A DNA stretch of 42,530 nt. It comes from JAUWOY01 sp034431315. GTDB lineage: Bacteria > Chloroflexota > Anaerolineae > VGOG01. Position 1 is the first letter of the stretch. Every line of letters starts with the position of its first letter. A model generated the notes under the pieces. The model was given only the letters and a program-made list of their open reading frames with translations, was not told the DNA's origin and ran no database searches. The stretch is taken from contig DAOUDK010000108.1 of NCBI GenBank assembly GCA_034431315.1, positions 1 to 42,530 on the forward strand, written 5' to 3'. Below are positions 38,666 through 42,530 of the stretch, in pieces. Made by a program: the position numbers and the translations under genes.

Positions 38666-39094
38666 ATGTACAGCGAGGTGGTACTGGAGCATTTCAGAAA
38701 TCCCCGAAACGTCGGCGCCATTGAGGACGCCGATGGCTGCGGTAAGGCAGGGGGTGGCCTAAAGTGCCCCGAGGACATAACCTACTTCTGGATCCGGGTG
38801 TCCGATGGCCGCCTCGTCGAGGTCAAACACAAGACAATGGGTTGCCCCGTGGCCATCGCCTCGAGCAGCATCACCAGCGTGATGGCCGAGGGCAAAACGA
38901 TTCAGGAGGTCCTGCGCATCACGCCGCAGGCTGTCATTGAGGCCTTGGGGGACATCCCCGAAAGGAAGATGGACTCCAACTTAGGCCCTGATGCTTTACG
39001 CAGAGCAATCGAGAGCTATTACGAGAACGTTGGCCGCGCTGACGGCGCTAAATGGACAGCGGCTTCAGCGGACCTCAGCGCTCTCAGCGATTAA
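38666..39094 (+). CDS. IscU/SufU-like Fe-S scaffold lacking the third Cys
   Basis: A 142-residue NifU-N/IscU-type scaffold: MYSEVVLEHFRNPRNVGAI is the standard start, one cysteine ligand is in GGGLKCPEDITYFWIRV, and the second in KTMGCPVAIASSSITSVMAEGK. The third, normally HCSNL-like, is KMDSNLGPDALRRAI here, where a single Asp replaces the His-Cys pair. An extra Cys (ADGCGKAG) lies before the first ligand. The scaffold might use that residue, or hold a cluster differently. It follows sufS by 10 bp. Confidence 0.87.
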   Translation: MYSEVVLEHFRNPRNVGAIEDADGCGKAGGGLKCPEDITYFWIRVSDGRLVEVKHKTMGCPVAIASSSITSVMAEGKTIQEVLRITPQAVIEALGDIPERKMDSNLGPDALRRAIESYYENVGRADGAKWTAASADLSALSD

Positions 39095-39111
39095 GGAGGT
39101 GGAGGAATGGG

Positions 39112-40092
39112 GTGTTCGAGCGGATAAGAGAGGATATTCAAACCGTCTTTAATAAAGATCCGGCGGCCAAAACCGTTTGGGAGGTGATCTGCTGCTATCC
39201 TGGCTTGCACGCTCTCTGGCTGCATCGCGTAGCTCACGTCCTGTGGCAGCACAGGCTTCTTTTCCTGGGCCGCCTTCTCTCCCACATCAATCGGCTTCTG
39301 ACCGGGATCGAGATCCACCCAGGCGCAAAGATAGGTCGCAGGTTCTTCATTGACCACGGCATGGGAGTGGTCATCGGTGAGACGAGCGAGATTGGGGATG
39401 ACGTCCTGATGTACACGGGGGTGGTTCTAGGCGGCACGACCCTGGAGAAGAAGAAGCGCCATCCCACCATCGGCAACAACGTGGTGATTGGTACGGGAGC
39501 GACGATACTTGGCCCCATCACCGTGGGAGACAACGCCAAAGTCGGCGGCGGCGCGGTGGTGATCAAGCCCGTTCCTCCTGGAGCAACAGTGGTAGGAGTG
39601 CCGGGGAGGATCGCCGGGCCCAAAAAGCCAAAGGGCCCGGAGACAGACCTGGAACACGGCAGGTTGCCCGACCCGGTGCTGAAGGCCATAAGCGAGGCTT
39701 TGGACAAGCAGAGCAAACTTGAGGAAAGAGTGCGGAAGCTGGAGGTGGCCCTGCCCAGGACTGCCCCTTTACCCACGGAAGAGGCTAGACTGGCGTCATT
39801 GACACCAGGGGGGAAAGTGGAAACAAAAATTCGCCAGGCCCTGAAGGAAGTGATTGATCCAGAGGTTGGGATCAACGTCGTTGATTTGGGGCTGATCAAA
39901 GAGATCGTCATCAACGGTAAAGCGGTGGAGGTGCGAATGGTTCTGACCACACCTGCCTGCCCACTGGTTGGTTACCTCGTTGAGCAGGTCAGGCGCAAGG
40001 CCAGGAGTGTGGATGGAATTGAGACCGTCGAGGTGACCATCCTGGACGAACCCTGGAGTTGGGAGCGCTTCGCCAACCGGACAGTTAAGTAA
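39112..40092 (+). CDS. Fusion: serine O-acetyltransferase (CysE) plus MIP18/SufT-like (DUF59) domain
   Basis: A 326-residue two-domain protein. Residues 1-185 are a short CysE (SAT) with a left-handed beta-helix: GIEIHPGAKIGRRFFIDHGMGVVIGETSEIGDDV, the catalytic His in DHGMG, and GTGATILGPITVGDNAKVGGGAVV. A charged linker follows (about 190-235), then a DUF59/MIP18 domain: IRQALKEVIDPEVGINVVDLGLIKEIVI, TTPACPLVGYLVEQV, VTILDEPWSWERF. SAT makes O-acetylserine for CysK, and MIP18/SufT-type proteins aid Fe-S maturation, so this one protein links both functions of the operon. I use the GTG at 39112 after AAGGAGGTGGAGG. Confidence 0.87.
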   Translation: MFERIREDIQTVFNKDPAAKTVWEVICCYPGLHALWLHRVAHVLWQHRLLFLGRLLSHINRLLTGIEIHPGAKIGRRFFIDHGMGVVIGETSEIGDDVLMYTGVVLGGTTLEKKKRHPTIGNNVVIGTGATILGPITVGDNAKVGGGAVVIKPVPPGATVVGVPGRIAGPKKPKGPETDLEHGRLPDPVLKAISEALDKQSKLEERVRKLEVALPRTAPLPTEEARLASLTPGGKVETKIRQALKEVIDPEVGINVVDLGLIKEIVINGKAVEVRMVLTTPACPLVGYLVEQVRRKARSVDGIETVEVTILDEPWSWERFANRTVK

Positions 40093-40117
40093 CAGACTTG
40101 TTGCCGTAACGCCGAAC

Positions 40118-40143
40118 GCCCCAAGCAGCCACCTGCTTGGGGC
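40118..40143 (+). terminator. Terminator of the cys/suf operon
   Basis: GCCCCAAGCAG / CTGCTTGGGGC (11 bp, perfect) with a 4-nt loop, 25 nt after the last gene. The T-run after it is weak. Confidence 0.75.
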
Positions 40144-40177
40144 ATTGTCGTAAGGGTTATCCCCAGAGTGATTGGCG

Positions 40178-40723
40178 CTATGACGCCGGAGTCTCGGTTG
40201 GGGTAGCAGTTGGAGTAAGCGGGATAGGAGTCGTTGACGTGAGTGTCGTTGTGGGAGTAAGTGATGGGGTAGGGGTTATTGGCGTAGAGGCAGCTCCCGC
40301 CTCCCCAATAGGGATGGACAACACTTGACCAACGATGATCAGTCCTGCGTCGCTGAGATCGTTGGCCTCCATTATTGCTTCAACCGTAGTACCATACTCT
40401 TTGGCTATGCCGCTCACCGTATCGCCCGCCACGACGATGTGAGTACGAAATGCGGCGCCAGGCTGCGATCCTGGCGTGATGGGGACGACAGCGGGACGCG
40501 GTGTATTGACGCTAGCTGACGGTGTGTAGATGGGAGCTAGCGGCGCAGGAGTGTAGGTTGGGTACGGAGTGGCAGTGGGCATAGCCTCTATCGTTGCTCG
40601 TACAGCCTCAGCTACCAGTCGCTCTATCTCAGCCGGGTCGGGCGTGGGTCTAGCAGGGCGGCAAGAAGCCACAGTAGCAACTAACACCAGGCAGATGGAT
40701 ACCAGCAGGTTTACTTTTTTCAT
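40178..40723 (-). CDS. LysM-domain lipoprotein
   Basis: A 181-residue lipoprotein (signal peptide ending in VATVASC) with a Pro/Thr-rich spacer and one LysM domain (HIVVAGDTVSGIAKEYGTTVEAIMEANDLSDAGLIIVGQVLSIP). A low-complexity PTPSLTPTTTLTSTTPIPLTPTATPTE tail, broken here into shorter runs, ends the protein. LysM binds peptidoglycan, so it is probably held at the membrane and attached to the wall. GAGGTGAAAC lies before the ATG. It belongs to the minus-strand block and is unrelated to the cys operon. Confidence 0.85.
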   Translation of the reverse strand: MKKVNLLVSICLVLVATVASCRPARPTPDPAEIERLVAEAVRATIEAMPTATPYPTYTPAPLAPIYTPSASVNTPRPAVVPITPGSQPGAAFRTHIVVAGDTVSGIAKEYGTTVEAIMEANDLSDAGLIIVGQVLSIPIGEAGAASTPITPTPSLTPTTTLTSTTPIPLTPTATPTETPAS

Positions 40724-40766
40724 AGTTTCACCTCGCTAATCGTTGTTTCAGCATCGAACGCCCCGA

Positions 40767-41048
40767 TCATAGACGCTTCACGATCTCACGCCTGTATTCC
40801 GGAAAGTAGCGGCCGATCACCATGAGATCGAAGGAGCGTAGGATAGATTCCTTGGGTTCGCGTTCCAAGAGAAACCGAAAGGACTCCGCCACCAGGTCCT
40901 CAGGGCTCGCCTTGCCCGCGGCCAACTCTTGATAGTCGCCTTTGCGGAGCGTCACCCGGTGGCGACTCTCCCCCTTCCCTTCCTTCACAGTCACCTGAAA
41001 CTCGTAACTATCGTCGTGGTCTGTTCTCTGCACCTCAATGTTGGCCAT
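40767..41048 (-). CDS. Small unknown protein (93 residues)
   Basis: A soluble, charged protein with beta-strand-like VQRTDHDDSYEFQVTVKEG at the start and a helical C-terminal half (LVAESFRFLLEREPKESIL...MVIGRYFPEYRREIVKRL). No Cys, no signal peptide, no family recognised. GGAGGTT lies upstream of the ATG. It is in the minus-strand group with the LysM gene. Confidence 0.6.
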   Translation of the reverse strand: MANIEVQRTDHDDSYEFQVTVKEGKGESRHRVTLRKGDYQELAAGKASPEDLVAESFRFLLEREPKESILRSFDLMVIGRYFPEYRREIVKRL

Positions 41049-41149
41049 GGTTCTGTTGAACCTCCTGTCTTCGAGTTATCGTTCGTATCGCGTAGCAATG
41101 GTTCGATCCATCCGTTGATCTCGCCCAGCTTCTCACCCACTGGCCTCTG

Positions 41150-41902
41150 TCAGATCACGGCAGAAAGTGCCCTCTGACTGCTCATCATTCCTATCTGCAT
41201 GGGCATCTCGTCCCAGGTGCGCTCCTTGAGAACTCGGCCAGCGCGTTTCTTTCTAACTCCTCCCCACTGCTTGAAGAAGAAAGGGATATTGGCTGCAAGA
41301 CATTGGTCTCTGATATCAATTATCCACTCTTCTTTGATAGGCCTGGCGCCAGGCCCAGACTCGCCCCCGACAATGATCCAGTCTATGCCACGCAGGTCCA
41401 GGTTTGGCAATGGGCCGAGCAGAGGCTCCAGCGAGAGGAACTTGAGACAAGCGTTTGTCTGCCCCAGATGCTCCATGCGGAATGTATAATCCTGGTTTTC
41501 CACGCTGACACCCACCCACACGTTGGGAGGCCAGTCAATCTCTTGATCGAGCTCGAGTAGTCGTTTGGAGCGTTTGGTGAGCACCTGAAATACGTGCCAC
41601 GAGGCGCGGCGCATGGTATCAAAGACCTCTTGGATGAATTCCAGTGGTACGTCTTCGTGGAAAAGGTCGCTCATTGAATTGACAAAAACCATCTGTGGCT
41701 TCTTCCAGTTCAGCGGCAATTCCAACATGTGCTCGTGTACGGTCAACTTGAAGCCATTGACGTAGTTGGGTTGCCCCATGGCGCGTAGTCGCAGCGCCAT
41801 GCGTTCAGCATAGCAGTGTTTACATCCCGGACTGACTTTGGTACAACCTGTCACTGGATTCCAGGTTGATTCTGTCCACTCAATGCTCGAACGGGCTCCC
41901 AT
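41150..41902 (-). CDS. DUF5131 (phage Gp37/Gp68-like) three-Cys protein
   Basis: A 250-residue protein with the family's opening SSIEWTESTWNPVTGC and the three-cysteine motif C-x7-C-x2-C (GCTKVSPGCKHCYAERMALRLR). This resembles a radical-SAM-type Fe-S site. FVNSMSDLFHEDVP, WVGVSVENQDY, FLSLEPLLGPLPNLDL and GGESGPGARP follow. Homologues occur on phages and mobile elements, and next to TcmP genes, as here with the broken copy at 41971-42459. Biochemical function is unknown. The C-terminus ends abruptly after WDEMPMQIG. Confidence 0.85.
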   Translation of the reverse strand: MGARSSIEWTESTWNPVTGCTKVSPGCKHCYAERMALRLRAMGQPNYVNGFKLTVHEHMLELPLNWKKPQMVFVNSMSDLFHEDVPLEFIQEVFDTMRRASWHVFQVLTKRSKRLLELDQEIDWPPNVWVGVSVENQDYTFRMEHLGQTNACLKFLSLEPLLGPLPNLDLRGIDWIIVGGESGPGARPIKEEWIIDIRDQCLAANIPFFFKQWGGVRKKRAGRVLKERTWDEMPMQIGMMSSQRALSAVI

Positions 41903-41970
41903 AGCTCATGCTCCTCTTGGCGGAAATTCGATCTTCTTATATTGTAGCACAAAAGTTCTAATCAGCAAAT

Positions 41971-42459
41971 CTACAAAAGCCGTCGCTGGCCATATACATC
42001 TCGCTTGAGAATGCTCTGCCAGAACTCGTGCCCGAGCAGGTGTTTGCTGGCAAAGAGAAGCCGGTACATCGGGGCCCGCCGGGCTGCGTTACGGATTAGT
42101 GGCTCATCGCCGGTTTCGTCATCTCGACGCACTTCCTGATACCCCAGGTTCTGCAACTTGCCCTTGTAAAGATCAACAAGATGCCGATGGATGCTACCCC
42201 GGAGTCTACGTTGTAAATAGGACCTGTACACTTCGCGCCACTCCTGACCGCCGAAGAACAGGTCAACAATTGTCTGATGCTCTGCCTCAAAAGCCTGGCG
42301 CATACAGCGGTTCAGTCCACCTTGGGGATAATTGATGATCAGGTCCATCCGGCGCACTGAGGCCAACTTTGCCACAGTCTCCCACCTCAGTTCCAACCCT
42401 TCGGGGTCGAGGAAAGCTAGTACTCTGTCAACCGTGATTTGATGGGTAAACTTTGTTCA
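41971..42459 (-). pseudogene. TcmP (three-Cys-motif partner) remnant, 5' end broken
   Basis: The minus-strand frame reads VLAFLDPEGLELRWETVAKL and DLIINYPQGGLNR, which is the middle of a TcmP protein, and runs through the usual C-terminal half (SILKRDVYGQRRLL). Upstream, the same frame meets TGA at 42457-42459 and a TAG 30 bp further, with no start codon in between except a possible TTG. The N-terminal half, which holds the FAGPG-type sequence, is not found in any frame up to the window edge. I read it as truncated by deletion or insertion. The first ATG is at 42396. Confidence 0.65.
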
Positions 42460-42530
42460 CTGGAGTCTGGACAAGCTCGCTTCCTCCTACCACATATAGT
42501 AGCAATTGATTGGAATGCACCTGCATATAG

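Noticed and set aside
42457..42459. The TGA above the TcmP remnant as another Sec codon
   Set aside because: A TAG follows 30 bp upstream in the same frame and no TcmP-like sequence is found between the two stops, so truncation explains it better.

Overview
ORGANISM. The window is GC-rich bacterial DNA with strong Shine-Dalgarno sites. Its exported proteins carry Thr/Pro-rich stalks of the TATP/PPTDTP type, several proteins have single N-terminal anchors or lipoboxes, and the intergenic gaps hold degenerate short repeats. No outer-membrane genes are seen. This style suggests Chloroflexota (Anaerolineae-like). That placement is inference from style; there is no rRNA or other marker in the window. 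No tRNA, rRNA, CRISPR array or complete insertion sequence was recognised.

LAYOUT. (1) 1-9245, plus strand: a branched-chain-amino-acid-type ABC transporter (end of the binding protein, LivH, a LivM-LivG fusion, LivF), a CBS-ACT protein, a thiolase, a family III CoA-transferase and a class III aminotransferase, which together look like an uptake and catabolism cluster. (2) 9502-10509: dTDP-glucose 4,6-dehydratase. (3) 10705-14714, minus strand: an ArsA-type ATPase and two paralogous ornithine-carbamoyltransferase-family enzymes flanking a flavin reductase. (4) 14798-18928: a sorting-tail fragment, a MazE-like antitoxin with a MazF gene whose middle has been replaced by simple repeat DNA, tRNase Z, free-methionine-sulfoxide reductase, an MA-like peptidase and a zinc-ribbon protein. 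(5) 19097-34733, all plus strand: the most unusual region. (6) 34757-40143: an Rrf2/IscR-type regulator with its own promoter and IscR-like box, then cysK, a ThiF/MoeB-like E1, sufS, an IscU-like scaffold and a CysE-SufT-like fusion, closed by a terminator. (7) 40178-42459, minus strand: a LysM lipoprotein, a small unknown protein, a DUF5131 gene and a 5'-broken TcmP remnant.

THE SELENOPROTEIN ISLAND (24532-34733). Six reading frames are each interrupted by one or two TGA codons and continue in the same frame to a normal stop. Four of these genes are thioredoxin-fold or rhodanese proteins, and the TGA falls exactly on the redox cysteine. They are a rhodanese lipoprotein with a U-x-U motif (two Sec, one residue apart), a membrane-anchored tandem rhodanese with C-T-U in both domains, a DsbA-like lipoprotein with UPFC and a TlpA-like lipoprotein with UPYC. 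A short hairpin lies about 17-26 nt after each of these TGA codons, as expected for a bacterial SECIS; three of the five loops contain or begin with GGT. Two further genes (33448-34227 and 34242-34733) have an in-frame TGA with weaker support. The genes between and around them encode CcdA, a thioredoxin-DsbD-like fusion, a second TlpA, a CcmH-like protein, a Cys-rich lipoprotein, a ThiI-like PP-loop ATPase and an ArsM-type methyltransferase. Upstream lie an ECF sigma factor, a Cys-rich DUF5667-type anti-sigma factor and a DUF2318/FtsX/LolD module like the accessory part of P19/FetMP iron-uptake loci.

WORKING MODEL (inference). The island would be an extracytoplasmic thiol/selenol relay. CcdA and the DsbD-like protein bring electrons across the membrane, the Sec-containing thioredoxins and rhodanese domains carry electrons or sulfane sulfur outside, and the sigma/anti-sigma pair may sense redox state or metal. 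The adjacent cysteine/Suf operon would supply sulfur, and SufS-type enzymes can often also act on selenocysteine. The Sec insertion genes (selA, selB, selC, selD) are not in this window.
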